From Myxocyprinus asiaticus (Eukaryota > Chordata > Actinopteri > Cypriniformes > Catostomidae): a DNA stretch of 64,000 nt. The position numbers and the translations under genes were made by a program. The stretch lies in the NCBI RefSeq assembly GCF_019703515.2, contig NC_059365.1, positions 37,951,001-38,015,000 on the forward strand. Reading direction: 5' to 3'. Of the stretch, positions 13,301-29,200 are shown piece after piece (position 1 is the stretch's first letter; each line of letters begins with the position of its first letter). The notes beneath the pieces were generated by a model, which saw only the letters and a program-made list of their open reading frames with translations, searched no databases and was not told the DNA's origin.

Positions 13301-16300
13301 AGTCAACTCTTTTGTTGCCTGGAAGTTAAAGAGCACCTATTATGGTTTTTAAACGTGCCTAATTTTGTTTTAAAGGTCTCATACAACAGATTTACATGCA
13401 TCCAAGGTAAAAAAAAAAAACACTTTAGTTTGCTCATAATTTAAATTGCAGCATTACCTTTTTTTCCCAGTGTCAAAAATGACTCGTTCAATGATCTGTT
13501 CTTAAGGATTCATTCTAAACTCCTCCTTTCAGAGAGCCTACTCTGCTCTGATTGGTCAGATGTCCCAGTCTGTTGTGATTGGTCTAGCGCTTAGTGTAGT
13601 GTTTGAGGGCGGGTCAAAGCTGTTCGCGAGCAGCCAATGAAGACCAGAGGCGGGTTTTTTGTTATCAAATTATGTAGGTAAGTACAGGAAGTAAGTCTGG
13701 AATTACTAACGACTCATTTCAGGTGTTCAGAATTGGTTCTTTCTTTTGGGAGTTAATAACTCCATTTGTCATGCACTTTGATTTTTGAAACTTTGCAGAC
13801 TTTTTTACATTTACAAACAGCTATATAACACACTACATGAAAGGTAATATTTGAAAAACCATAATAGGTGCTCTTTTATTCCATCAAATATAATTATATA
13901 GACTGTCTACTCTCCTTTTTAATTAAAAATGCTTGCTAAAGCATGCATTACTATTACCGTTGTTCATGCATAGGGTTGGGGTTATTAAAAATCCCTAAAC
14001 TTAAGTAATAATCTTCAATGTGAAAGGCACCATTTGTGCTACAGACATGAAAAATGCCTCAGTTTGTTGAACAGAAGTGTGCTGAAAAAAAAAAAAAACA
14101 TTTAAATAGAAGAAGCAACTCAAGCCATATCTAGGAAGGTACCAGCTTTCATAGACCTGGTTGTTGGCTCTTTTGATTTGGGTCAGTAATTAATCCCTTG
14201 CAATGCAATAGCAACCACCCAAAACACCCTTGAAACTGCACAGCAACGCTCTGGCAACCACCCAGAATTGGGGGGTTGTGAGTTTTGCTTGGGCAAACAC
14301 CAATCACAATTTAATCAGAAATGTAAAATTGTAGTTTCTTTTTACACATGACAAAGGAGTTAGTGCCACAAATTTAGGAAAGAAGGGGAGTCTTGTGCAA
14401 CTCCTGTCCCATTTTTGTGGATTTGTGGAGGATTTTTCAACCCCTCTTGTAGATTCAAGAACATTTAGGCAACAAGACTCCCAGTGTATTGTGTGTGGAA
14501 TCACCCGATGAATCAGCCGACATTTCTTTCCACGCCCAGCTGAACCGCACTACCTGCTCAGACATGCACTTGAACTTTCAAAGAGGAATGCAATTTAAGG
14601 AGAGTAGGACAGTGTGTGTACAGTTTCAATGGCTCTATACCTCACAGAACACCGCTAAAATTCAACATGTGAATGCATGTACTCACAAACAAAAGTTTGC
14701 CGTCTCTGGAAGGAATGCAACTTGAAAGCAAACTGATGGAAAAGGGGGTGTGTTTCCCCAGATTAATCCTAAAATGTGGAGGTGGTTCTGCTGAAATTTA
14801 AAGTCTGGTCAAATTGCTGAAAACTGATAAGTACAGCCATTGTATGGAGGTTTTGAAAGGCATTCCTTAACATGCACACACTAAAGTGGAATATCTGTCC
14901 TCAGGTTTCAAGCTGAAGGACTTCCTCCGTGAAAATGAGACCCTGTCCACCTTTCTCCAACAAAACACCTCCCTTTCCCAGCATTCTGTTAAGAATATTC
15001 TGGATGCTGATGTGAATCTAGAAAAGGTGAGCAAGTAACAGCAACATTATCTCCTTAGAGTTATACTGTAGACACTTTTGGTCCAGTTTAGAAAAGTGTG
15101 TTTGTGAATTGTTAGTTCACCCAAAAATAAAAATTCTGTCATATGGGACTTTAAAAAGGACCATAAAAATAGTCCATTGCGTATGAAACTTGGCACATTG
15201 CCAAAGTATACTTCGTTTGTCATCATTGCTGATCGCTCCATGCACAGTATGCATTCCGGAAAGCACAAAAACGAAGTATACCCAGGCCTTTAGGGAAACG
15301 GGAGCTAATGCCATTTGGTGTCAATGGCCAAGCTTGAATAACGGCTTAAATTTCAACGGCCAAATTGGCTGTGCAAACTGTCCCAATGAAACAGTTAAAT
15401 AGAGAAACCAGCATGCACCTCAATTTTTGTTTGTGAATCAATAGCTGCTAGCCATATAACATGACCTTGTGGCATAAACCTCTATTAACACAAAATGACT
15501 AAAGGCTGCCCACATTTACCCTAATGCACCCTCAGAATGTGTTTGCAGGACATCTAGGCCAAGCAATTTATATTTTCCCTTTCTTGATAAGAAACTCTTG
15601 GGTCACATGAGCAGCTCTTCTCAATATCCCTCTTCTTATCTGGCCCTCACTCCTTATCACTGGTCCTACTCATATTTTTAGGTGCTGATCAAAGGATTTG
15701 GAGTGCATCTGAGAGACATGTGCAGCTCCACCACACTTGAGGACTTTGTAACCATCTCAGACAAGCGGGTGGCTAGATTCACTCAGGACATCATCTGCAA
15801 GTCTTCTAAAACCTGGCTGGACCAGGCAGAGATACACTTCAAGTCCAACCTGGATTTCCTCAAACCTATTAGGGTAAGAAACCTGGTACAATGAATCAAA
15901 GTGAACTGCTTTGATATATATATGGATTACCAATTACCAAAGACATAACATGGTATTACCATTACAGTAGCATTATAATTGGGTGAATTAGGGTAATCTG
16001 GGGCATTTTCTTTGACAGTTTACTTCGGTTGTCACCCCAACACTTCAGACTTGAACTTGAACTAAGTTACGTGCTAGTCAGAATGTGTAACTTGGGTTGT
16101 GAATACACAGTTTCCTTAAAAATGCGCTACACATAACTCAATATCCCAAACTGTCTAAACATGAGGAATTCACAATAAAGTGCCATTTTAATCAGAGTAA
16201 GACTGAATGAAATGACATGATGAAATATTGACTAAATTTAAAGGTGCAGTACGTAAGATTCAGAAACCCTTGTTGTTAATGACACCTGTGGCCGTTAAGT

Positions 16301-19300
16301 GAACTGCAGCCAGCTTCCTGTTGCTCATGCTCGCTCTCGTGCACACTCCATAGGGATGTGAGCGAGCGAGCATCGGCCAAAACAATGACATAATGTACAA
16401 AGAGACTGAACGTGATTCACTGGCATCATGCTGACAGATGAGGTAGCATAATTAAAATTACACAGTTATGATTGTTTTACTACAAACTTTGAGACTAAGC
16501 TAAAACTACTTATCAGCTAATGATAAAGATCAGCATACTGATACACACATACAGCTACATACTACCGAACTATACCAGACAGTTTACTGTTGCACTGCAC
16601 TGGTATGTTGCACTATTGTATGTTTTGTATGTCATATGTTGTACTACGATCAAGAAACCAGTGTATTTGCTTAAATTTATCCTGTATACCTGACTTTTAT
16701 TATAAAGAGAAGATCGTTGAAATTATTTGAAAGTTACGAAGCAAGGTAGCTTGCAATTCGTCAGTGTTAGCAGGCAAGATCAAGTTAGCTAAAATTACAC
16801 AGATCAATGCTTAATGGCACTATATTTCACATGCTTTGCAGTTATGTAAGCTTACCTGTCCAATAAGAACGCCAATTCAGGGTCGGTTTTGGGGAATGAA
16901 GGTCCCTCCAGGAATCAAATGCCCTGCTGATGTTTACTCTAGTTTTCGCTGTACCAAGATCACATTCCCGCTTAGCCAGATGGGATTCAGTAGATAAATG
17001 TTTTTTTTTTCTTTTTGTTTTTTTGGCTTACTCTGAGTTTGTGTAGGAGTCGGTGTTGCGCTGGGAGCCGGATGTTTGCTGGATTCCATCTCTAAGTTAA
17101 TGTTACCTAGTGTTGCATTTTGTTTGTTGTCGCTGTTGAATAGCGGAAGAGAAACACTGAGGCAGGGCTCTCGGAAGCGCACATAAACGTCACATCCTTT
17201 GGATTTTCCCGGCAAAACCGACCCGCTCCCTTCACATGAAAATCAGTATACAGGCTTTAATAGGCAACCTAGGAAGTCTGGGAAGGGCTCGTTTTTTAAA
17301 CTGCGTTACAAGCCGTTCACACATTGGCAAAAAAAGGCGAATATTACATGAAAAATTTTACATACTGCACTTTTAAAGGAAATTTTGATCAAAAGACAAA
17401 ACTATTATAACTAAAATAAAAAACTGTGTGAAAAACAGCATTTATTTGGGTACTGTACTTGATTTCAAACATATTTTTCCAAAAGTACTATTAATCTCTT
17501 TAGGGGTAAAACTTTTAATTTGAGGAAAAAAGTATTGAATGCACCTTTAGCATAGACTTGCTTGTTATCAAGAAACAAACACATCAGAATTCCCTACCAC
17601 TGAAGTACCATGCTATATGAATATGGTCATCAAGCAGTACCATTACCATTACTGACCTGTGGTACTGCCACAGTATCCAGATTGAATGCTATTTGTTTTA
17701 TGGCTCAGAGGGTAACTGGTCTTATGTTTTTTTTTAACTGAAAATCCCAACTATTAAGTTCCATAAAACAAATGGGTCCTTCAGGATAACCTACTGTACT
17801 GACCAAGCTAGAGAACTGGATATGTTCGGTCAGAAAAGCGAGTACATTAAACTGTTGTCTGATAAAGTCCACTCATTGTGTCTTAGAGGGTGACAGAGTT
17901 CATCATCTTATCTCTCCAAGCAGCTCAATACCATCCACCCCTCATCCACTGCTGTATTTGAGTTTTTCAAAAACACCAGGTGACTAATCATTGGCGTGCA
18001 TTGTGGTAAAACAAAAACACAAATCAACAACCAGCTAAAAGATAGTGGAGAAAGAAAGAAAGTGAGCGGGTTGCAAGAAGAGGAACAGCGTGGGATGATT
18101 CATGTTGTTGCCTGTTGCTGTACACACCTACCTTAATATATTGCCTGGAGGAACGGCTGCAACACTCAACAGAAGCTTCCGTTCCCCTGTTCCACATTTT
18201 TCACATTTGAAAGAACTCAAACATGTCAGGGTGTCTCACAGATCATGTTGGTCAACCAGAGCTGATTGTAACTCAACATTGGGATTCTAGGAAAGTACAG
18301 TGCAGTAAATTATATTGTGGATAAATTGGCTATCTTTGGTTGTGTCACTAGGTGATGGCACCTCAATGCATGGAATGAACGTAATGTGTTGTTCCACTAG
18401 TGGTGCAGAAATGTAATTGCAAAAGTAAGAATTGTTTTTAAACAGGTTTCCCGAACACCTCCCCCCACCTGTCGTTGGTTGGCATACTGTTGTCCCGCCA
18501 CAGACTCATGTCATTGGTTAAGCCAAGGTTGCTGTTTCATGCCAGATGCTCAGACAAACAGAGTAATGTTTTGGTAGTGCCACAGTGTTTGCGATTTTCA
18601 GGGAAATCATCCTACAAATGGCTTACCGTTGTCTTTGCATAATAAGCTGGGATAGAAAAAAGTATTAATATATTAATATAGAAAAAAATTGGGGGCCTGG
18701 GTAGCTCAGCGATTATTGAAACTTACTACCACCCCTGGAGTCGCAAGTTTGAATCCAGGGTGTGCTGAGTGATTCCAGCCAGGTCTCCTAAGCAACCAAA
18801 TTAGCCTGGTTGCTAGGGAGGGTAGAGTCACATGGGGTAACCTCCTCGTGGTCACGATTAAGTGGTTCTCACTCTCAATGGGGCGCATGGTAAGTTGTGC
18901 GTGGATCGTGGAGAGTAGCATGAGCCTCCACATGCTGTGAGTCTCCTCGGTGTCATGCACAGCAAGCCATGGGATAAGATGCGTGGATTGATGGTCTTAG
19001 AAGCGGAGGCAACTGAGACTTGTCCTCCACCTCCTGGATTGAGGTGAGTAACCGCACCACCACGAGGACCTACTAAATACTGGGAATTGGGCATTCCAAA
19101 TTGGGGAGAAAAAAGGATAAAAATAAAAAAATAAAATATATATAGAAAGAAATTACAAACATTGCCATTAAGAAGATATTACTTTTCATAATATGTTCTC
19201 CAAATCGAAGTTCTAGGTAAACAGAAAGCTATCTAAAGTATCTATAATGTAACAAGTGCACACTAGTATTGTTACAGTAAAAACTGTCTTAATTAGTTCT

Positions 19301-20192
19301 TTCTCTGTTTTTTTTTACAGTCAGATGTAAGGACTAATGCCACTGATGTCAGACAAGTTGCCAAAGCCACAGACAACCTTCTGGAGAGCCTGGGATCACT
19401 AGCTGCAGAGGTAAATCTTGTATTATTTACTAACTTATATTCTATCATTAAAGGCTATCGGTTTATCACAAAAGAGAAGATAAAACAATGCCGACCTGCA
19501 CTGTCAACTGCAACATGCCAGGGTTGTCAATCATAATTAGAATTAACAGCACATAAAACAGCTTTCAAAGAATAGCTCACCCTAAAATAAAAGTCCTGTT
19601 TTTTACTCACTGTCTTGTTATTCCAATCCCACTATTTTTCATGTTTTAAAGAATCTCCACACAGCTCTTTTCCATACAATGACATGCATGGTGACCACAT
19701 CTGTCACCACAAAGGGGAAGATTTTCAGTGATTAACCACTTAAATTTGGTCAGTTCTTCAAAAAAACTACTTTAAGTTGCTTTTAGGGTTGTTTTTTTTT
19801 TTATTTATTTATTTTTATGTCCTTTTTGGAGCTTGACAGATGTGGTCACATGAACTGTCAATGTATGGAAAAATATGTGTAAAGATTCATTAAAAAAATA
19901 TATTTTTGTATTCCACTGATAAAAATAACATGGTTTAGAATGACATATGTGTGAGTAAATAATTTTTAGGTAAACTATTACTTTTAATCATCCCACGTGA
20001 GAGAAAATGACATTTAATTGCAAAGGCTGGGCTTGAGACGTAGCAGCAAAGGGTGTCACATTGGTTCTGGATGTGTCGATGGGTTTGGTAGTGCCTTGGT
20101 TGCCAGCTGTAGCAGTCCACAGTGGGGGGAAGAGAAAGTTGTTTTAACTCCCAGTTGGAGAGATATACAACCAGGCACAGCTGAACAAGCAT

Positions 20193-20229
<37 letters not shown>

Positions 20230-23200
20230 CACAATCTACTCAGCAGTCAGCATCTAAAGTCTACAATAAAGATGTCCGGTTTATACAGTTAGATGGGCGT
20301 TCATGACCTGGTTGCCCACACAAAAGCCTCTCTGTTTTCTGCCCAACTTTGGATACAAGTCAAACTGAATAAAACATTAAACTCAAGCCTTTGTTCCGGT
20401 TTTCTGTTTAAGATGGAAGGTGAATTCCAGTAACTTTTCACTGTGTTGGTGGTATGAGACATGGTGAATGTGGACTTTTGGCAAAGCTCTTCTTTAAGCT
20501 TACACAGCAATCAGCAATTCTGATCTATAGTATATTAATATAGTATAATAAAATATTTAGTTTTCCAGTAAAAAGTCTAAACATTCTTGACACAAGATAA
20601 ATTCACTTTAGAAGAAAAATTGTGAAAGATAATAAGACTTGAGTAAAGTTTAGTTTTCTTACCCCATTTGAAAAGTTTTTTGTTTAGAGCATAAACCATA
20701 AAAGAGAGCGAGAACCACTTAATCGTGACATGAGGAGGTTACCCCATGTGACTCTACCCTCCCTAGCAACCGGGCCAATTTGGTTGCTTAGGACACCTGG
20801 CTGGAGTCACTTAGCACACCCTGGATTCGAACTTGCGACTCCAGGGATGGTAGTCAGCGTCAGAGGGATGGGCATTTTCAAGTAATTTTGTAGTTGAGTA
20901 TTCTAACTCACAAAAAAAATTGTAATTAATTACTCGTGAATTAAAATGTCAGTTAAAAATATCAAGTATGACACATACGAGAAATTTATATTTTGTTTGA
21001 TTCATAAACGTTACCAAGAACGCTTTCAAAATAAGCTAACTTCAACAAACTTATGCTTTGCTTTTGCAAGAAAAAAATGAAATGAACAGATACATTAATA
21101 ATAATAATAAAAATATTTAAAAGTAAAAAAACATTTTCACTAACCCGGAGCTTACATTAAAACCAATACTGATGGCATTGGGGGTAACGCACACATATCT
21201 ATCATATAAGGCTATCAAATTTGTATCATTTCACATGTTATTATTCAGAAAATCAAGTAGTGAAAGTTGACTTTTATAAAATGCACTCTGTCCATGTTTA
21301 GATCAGCTTCCGAGTTTCTCGTACCACTTCACATTTTCTTTCCACCATAAAAATACATGTCCACAGTGCCCCTCAGTGGACTCAATTGTAACTGCAAGGA
21401 TTTTGAGAGATTCAGAGGGAAAGTACAGGATTATTCAGCATTGCAAATGTGTAAAGGAAAATCAATTTGCAATACTCGAGTAGTATTTTTAATAGTTGAC
21501 TAGCTTGTGCAGAACGAGTACTCAATTAGTCGATTACTCGTGGACATCCCTACTGTCATTATGCCTACTCTGCCAATCTCCTTTTCGGTTCCACAGAAGA
21601 AAGTCAGTCATATGGGTTAAGAACTACATGAGGGTGAGTAAATGATGAAAAAATTAAAATTTTTGGGTGAACTATCCCATTAAGGACATTACACCCTCTT
21701 GATCTCTCCCTCCCTCTGTAAGAGTATATCAGTTTTGCAGTGTGACAGCTGTTTGTATCACCCCTTCCTCCATTCTTTGTGCACTTTTACACAAATTAGC
21801 AGCGTGTGACTGCTTACATGCTGAGTCAGATCCGTGAGGCTCACACAGTTTTATCCGGGACTGTAACAGGCCTGCAGAGTTCTTTGTTCTGCACCACACC
21901 TGATTGAAAATGAATGAGCCAAAAACAATTCCCTAGACAGTGTTTACATTTCTCTTGCCTTCCAAGATTCAAGTTGACCCAAGAGACTGGAAATGCACCC
22001 ATTAGAAAGAAAGATCACAAACTAGATCTCTAATGTCTCCGCTGTTTCCTCAAGACAGCAATGAGATGAAATGGAGAACAAATGGAGACTCTAGTATTCT
22101 TACATTTGTGTCATGTGCAGTTGAACATGAAACAAGGAAATATTGACCAGCAGTTCTCCTGTCCTCTTAGCCACCCTCAACCTCCCAGCTTTGTAATGAA
22201 TTTGTTCTGACTAACTTTTATTTTATATTTGAACCATCTCTCAAGGGAGTGTTTGTTTGGCTAAAGCGAGTTGTGTTCAGTTTGACAGGCCCTTGGGGCG
22301 TTTGCTTTCTGGATTCAGGATTGTTGTATAGACCATACAAACATTAGAGTCAGACAATGACAGCAAAATCAACAAGGATTATACAAACACAGCTTGCATT
22401 GGAGTGAATAATGCAACACTTAACATTATCTCTCGTAATTTCCATCAGACTTTCTTTAAGAGATATGTGCAGTATACTGTATGCAAAATTCTTTATGATG
22501 TGCTTTTAACAGACATACACCAACTTAATATAGATTGACAATGCTAACTAAACCTCTTAAAGTGTGTAATTTCTGCGCCTCCAGCCATTTCTTCAGTTGG
22601 TTGTACAAATAGACAGTCCCACTCTAAACTCATGCCATTGGTTGAGTCAATGTTGCTGTGTCAGGCTGAATGGCCACTCAAACAAACAGAAGAATGTTTG
22701 ATAGCGATAGTTTAACACATATGAATCTAAAATATGAGAAATAATTTTAAATATAGAAAAAAATACACATTAACTTGAAGTAAATTTGTTATGCCATTGC
22801 ATATCATTCATCCATACTTGGCACTTTGTAAAGTTGTAAGCTCTTGTTATTTTTTCAGCTGGCCAGTATGAGGAGCTGGAGTGACCTGCGAAATGAGATC
22901 CTGTTCCTGACTGAAAACGCCACTGGCTCTCCAAGTCTGATGTACCAGGCTGTGTCCCGTATCGTGTGTGGACATCCTGAAGGTGGTGGCCTCAAAATTA
23001 AATCCCTCAACTGGTATGAAGACAGCAACTTTCAGGCACTGTTCGGAAACCACAACAACAGTGATGAAGAACCAGCTTCAGTCTATGACAACACCTCCAG
23101 TAAGTCAAACCTACTGAAATTATTGATTGTTTTCCTTGAGCAATGTGAATTAATTCAAATTAACATACTATCGTACTGCATACTTGTACACAATACAGTA

Positions 23201-26200
23201 CAGTGTATGCAACAAGGTTTATTAGTGGTGCATTTTTTATTTTCCAAGCAAATAAAAAATCCAATAGACTAAAGACCGAAACATACTTTCCAAAAGTATT
23301 TGAATGCAGGCACTTAGCTATGCAAGCTCGATTTTGTCCGTTGTCATATAATATAATCATTCATAAAGCTATTGATAAAGCAACGCAATTACGTGTTGCA
23401 TTCTCAACGTTGCTAAAGGGGGTGCTTTAACAGATATTTTTGTGAACTGTCCGCTTCTATGGTGAGTTTTGCTTTCAAGCCAACTACTGTCATGGCGGAG
23501 CAACAGTTTGAAGAGAATATTGCTGAGCAAGTAAGGTAAAATCAACATATTTATAGCAACCAAAATAATAACACATCCAGTTTAATGGCAGAGACTTTTG
23601 AAGGTAACTCTATCACCCCCTTAAGTACTGAGGTTTATTACCGCCATAGTAGCGCCAGAACACACGTTAAGCATGTTTAATGGCCAAGCATTCTGCTTAC
23701 GCGTACTTGCGTGAAGTATGTTTCTGGCCTTACACTAAAGGAACCATATTTAGAAACCAGAATATAACCACACAGAACACCCTGGCAACCACCTGGCTAT
23801 AGCTTAGAAACCACCAAGAACACACTAGCAACTGCATAGCAAAGCCCTGGCAATAACCTACAACACACTAACATTGTAATGGTGACTTTTTGCCACACAA
23901 GTTTTGTTTAGAAAATGTAAAAGTGTAGTACTATACATTAGAAATTATATTACTGTCTGGTGCTTACAAACCTCCCATTCAAAGCATATTCTTCTTGTGT
24001 TGTGATTCTAGCTCCATATTGTAACAACATGATGAAGAACATGGAGACCAGCCCCATCTCTCGTATGATCTGGAGAGCTTTGAAACCTCTTCTGATGGGG
24101 AAGATCCTCTACACTCCACATACACCTGTAACACAGAAGATCATCCATGAGGTAACCACATCAAACAGAACCTCACTATCTGTATGATTGCACGATACAT
24201 GCAATGATTATATGGAGCAATCGCTCTATTAAACCTTAAAACATGCACTTATTGTGGTTTTGACATTGACCCAACATTTAACCTCCTCTTCACCTTTTTT
24301 TCCTCAACAAGGTCAACAAGACATTTCAGGAGCTGGGTATTCTTAGAGATTTAGGTGGAATGTGGGAAGAAACCAGACCAAAAGTTTGGAACTTCATGGA
24401 GAACAGCGAAGAAATGGATCTAATGCGGGTATGTTACACTCAACTCTCACTACTGCCCCTATGTGACTAGTAATTGTTGTGTATCACTGGATATCTAGTG
24501 TATCCAAGTCATCATAACACAACTGATGGTGTAATTTTGTAAAAAATTTAATGTATTTTTACCGCTGTCTCTTTGCTCTTCCAATCACAGACACTACTTC
24601 GAAACAATGCCACTGCTTATTTCTTTAGTGCCCAGTTGGCTGGGACTCAGTGGAGTGTGGAGGATGTAATCAATTTCCTGTCTAAGCACTCTGAAGACAC
24701 ACGTCCCCATGGAACGGCATTTACATGGCGGGATGTCTTCAATGAGACAGATCAAGCTATTATGAGCATATCACGTTTCATGGAGGTCAGAAAAGCTCCT
24801 ATTCATCCTACTTTTCCCTTTCTTTTCTCCTCCTACACACTTTCTTTCTATCTCGTAATCCATCCATCTCACAATCAGTCTTCAGTTGCATATAGCTGTT
24901 TTCATGTCACAACTAGCTGGATTTCACGTTTTTCTCTGGAGAGCAGCACGTATAGGATGTTTTGATCTCCCTTTCCATGGATTTCATGGGTTTTTGTGCA
25001 TTTAATAAATTACCAGACAAAAGTTTGGACACACTTGACTGAATATATGTTACTTATGATCTTAAAAACCTTTTAATCTATTTTGTTTTGCAAACAAAGT
25101 TAAATAGTGCCTATGTAGGATTTGTTTTTGCGGGCGAGTTGAAGTGGGTTTCAAGTGGGTGAGTTGAAGCGGATAGTGAAGGAAAAGCAATCAAAAAAGC
25201 AATAATAATTATAATTATAGAAAAGGAGTAAAATCCAAATCCTCATTCAGTCCAGGATATTTCATAGCATTTAACTTGTATATCCAAAAAATCTCTTTTT
25301 AAGTTTTTGTTCTCTATTACCTTTCCTGGCTGAAGTAATTATATGGTTAATACCTTGTATTTTAAGAGTAGAAGGATTACAGTTGTGCAATGATTTAAAA
25401 TGTTTAGCCAAAGGATACTCTTCATTACCCCTCCTAATGGCATGTTTATGTTCAGCCAGATGGTCTTGCAATCATTTTTTTGTTCTACCAATATAGAAAA
25501 CCTTACATTGTGGACATTCCAACCTATAGATAACATGAGTAGTTTTACAGTTAATGAAGTGTTGATAGAAAAAATCTTATTTGTTTTTCCATCTATAAGT
25601 TTTTCCTTGTACTACATAATCGCAATTATTGCATCGATGACATTTAAAACAACCCTTAGATTCATCCCCAACCAATGATTTTCACGAGTGGGTGGTGGGT
25701 GACTATATACTAATCTGTCACCTAAGGTAGTGTTTTTCTTTAAACTTATCATTGGAAGATCTGGGTTTGTATCTCTCAAAAAATTATCACTCTGTATAAT
25801 GCCCCAATTTTTTTGGATAATCCGCTTGACTTTTTCAGCAATCGTGCTATATTGTGTTACAAAATAAACGTTATTTGATGTTTCAGATCTTGCTTTCCTT
25901 TTTAACAAATCTGTCCTTGTCATATTTTTCACACGTGTTTTAGCTTTATGGAGAGTTCGAACTTATACCCTCTGTTTAAAAAGCATTTTTCTAAGTCCTT
26001 AGGTTTATCCTTAAAATCTTGCTTTTTGTCACAAATCCTATGTAGTCTTTGAAATTGTCCAAACTGTATGTTTTGTATCAGTTTAGGAGGATGGAAACTG
26101 CATTTCTATCCTAAATATTGATGTATGTAATTGCTAATTTCACGGTCCAGAAAATTTACCTTTTCCATATAGTAATCTAGGAATAGTATATCATTTGAGT

Positions 26201-29200
26201 TAGTACTATTAAGATATTGGTCTGAACCCGAAAAAAATAGGATAACGTCATCAATGTAATGCCCCCACCAGATGATATTATCTAAAAAACTATTTGTTCT
26301 AGGATTCAATACATAATCATGTTCACATTTGCCTAAAAATAATCCAGCGTAGGAAGGACTGTAACAAGCGCCCATAGCACATCCTTTTATTTGTTTAAAA
26401 AGCTTTTCTTGGAACACAAAGATATTATTATTAACGGTCCATTTAGTAATTCAGTATGAACCCTGAAGGTGGTAACTCTGTATCAGATCTAGTATTCAGA
26501 AAATATTCCAAAGCCAACAATCCATTTTCATGTTCAGTGTTAGTATATAACAACTCTACATCCATAGTGACTAGATAAGAAGAAACGGCAAATTCAATTC
26601 TTTAATTTTTTTCAATACATCTTGGATATAAGCAGGTAATGAAGGTAAAAATGACTTAATAAAATAGTCAATATACTTTGAAATGGGTTCAGTTAAGCTC
26701 CTATTATCACAGATCACTGGTCTACCTGTAGGATTTTCTAAATTTTTGTGAATTTTGGGGAGCAAATAAAATGAAGCTAAATGGGGGGTTTTATAGAATA
26801 AATATTCATTTTCAGAAATCCAACCACTTTCAAGAGCAGAGAACGTTCCAGCTCTAACTTGAGGCTGTCTGTAGGATCAAAAGTAAGCCGTTGATAGTAT
26901 TCTGTATTCTCCAAATGTCTATTAGATTCTTCTTTATATTTATTATACCCCAAATTATTATTGTACCCCCTTTATCAGCTCTTTTTATTACAATTCTATA
27001 ATTTTTAATCAAACTTGTCAGAGCCTCATTTTCCTTTTTAGATAAATTTATCTTATGAAATGTCTTTGTTATTCTCATTGAAAAGCTGCTCCACATCAAA
27101 ATTCATTTTCTTTACAAAAGTATTTAAAGTAGCATTTTGAACCAAAGGACAAAATGTGGATTTATGTTTAAAGATACTGCCTGGTAGTGACATACTTAAA
27201 TGTAAAATGTAAAATTTGATTTATACCACACTTTCAAATGTACGTTTCTATAGAAACGGAAAAGGTCTATTTTTGTATCAAATTCATTAGGAGTAGATGT
27301 TGGGGCAAATGACAACCCCTTGGATAAGACTTTTACACTGTTCTGTGAAAGATGTTCATCTGAGATATTGATCACAGTTTCAGTCTGTTCCTGCTCCGTG
27401 TATAAGGGCAATCAAGGCTTCTTCCTCCCTCTCCGGGTAGGTCTCTTATTCCTCTTATCTCTCTTTTGCTCCACTCTCTGTGGGTTTCCCTTCTGGGTGC
27501 TAAAAAAATGTCAGAAGAGGCTTCATTGTTTCTAGAGTGCTCCTCATCCTCACTACTAGTAATGCTGAAGGAAACTTTCAGAGAGTTCTTTCGAGACGAA
27601 TTAAGGATTGTAGTCGAGCGATTTTGTAGGTGCCATACATAGATTCTGCCTTCTTTGTAGTCTTTTTCATCTCTCTTGAATTTTTTCAGTTTTACTTGTT
27701 TTAAATCTCCCATGAATGCATCCATTTCTACTTTAATATTCCAGTTCTTTTATCTTGCATCATCACTGCATGTCTTGATAGATCTTGTATCTTCATCAAT
27801 TTGAGCTTGAACAGTCTGAATGTCTTTTTTAGATTAGAAGCAGCATCAAGTCAAAGGAGCATTTGTTCAGAACTGCTTCCCACTTATCTTTAAAATCGGT
27901 TCTATCTTGTCCATACTTCCATTTGTGTTCTTTCATAGTTCTAATGACTTGTCTATTATTCTTAAATGTGGAAAATAGTAATAAAAAGAGGTGGTTTGTC
28001 CAAACTTATGATTACAAGTGATGTATGTATTTTCAGATGGAAGATGAGTGTAATGTGACAAAGTCTGAGAAAAGTAGATGTGAAAGAAAAATAGGAAGTG
28101 AAATCAGCTTTTATTTAGACCAAAGGAAAAGTTCTCAATCCGCTGTGTATATAATATAGCTTCAGACAGGCAGACCTTTTAATAAGTCAAAAGTCCCTTT
28201 ATGGTCATTGTTATTGTTACCAACAGTTATTGGTTAATTGAGACACTAGCATGTTTACCTATTTTCAAACAGAGACTAAAAGTGTCCCTTTGTTTCATGA
28301 GAGCTGTTTGCCTGTGCAAAACTCTCTGTCACAAAGTCGGGTTTTTTGGGTTATTGCAAAGGTATGCAGAGTGTTTCTAGAGCTTTATTATGCAGCTACT
28401 AGGGTGCTGTAGGGTGGTTGCTAAGGTGTTCTGGGTGCTTGTAAAAAGTCTCGATGATATTCTTCAATCAGTGCTCTTAATTATTTGGTTTACAATGGCT
28501 GGAGGTGCCGTTTGTAATGCTGTATCCAGGATAAATTAAATAGACAATCAGTCAACACATAATCTAAGATGTGCACTGACTTCTCGCAAGAAGTTGGGAC
28601 TGAATTATGTCTCTTTCTCTCTTATAGTGTGTCAACCTGGATAAACTGGAACCTGTGAGCACAGAGGAGAAACTAGTTAATGAGTCCATGGGTCTGCTGG
28701 ATAACAGAAAGTTCTGGGCGGGGATTGTGTTCCTGGACATACAGTCCAACAGTTCAGAACTTCCACCACACATCAATTACAAGATCCGCATGGACATCGA
28801 CAATGTCGAGCGCACCAACAAGATCAAAGATGGGTAAGTAATTTATATCACTTTCTCAGCACTTCTCAATGGAACAACAATATAAAAGCAAATGTTTAAG
28901 AGACTAGCTAATAAAGTTACTCATAAAGTCAGATACTTATAGTGTTTTTGGTTGTGGCAGGTATTGGGACCCCGGTCCTAGGGCTGATCCTTTTGAGGAT
29001 TTGCGATACATTTGGGGAGGATTTTCATACCTTCAGGATGTTATTGAACACAGTATTATCAGAGCAATTACTGGGACCAAAGAGAAGACTGGCGTCTACA
29101 TCCAACAGATGCCTTACCCATGTTATGTAGATGACATGTAAGTATTCCATTGCATCACACATAACCTAGACATATTTCAGTGGTGCTCCAGTATTATACA

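Noticed and set aside
18691..18770. A possible tRNA gene
   Set aside because: A and B boxes are present, but the cloverleaf is degraded and the sequence continues as a SINE body with a target duplication.
18706..19094. Minus-strand frames
   Set aside because: Explained by the SINE at 18691-19139.
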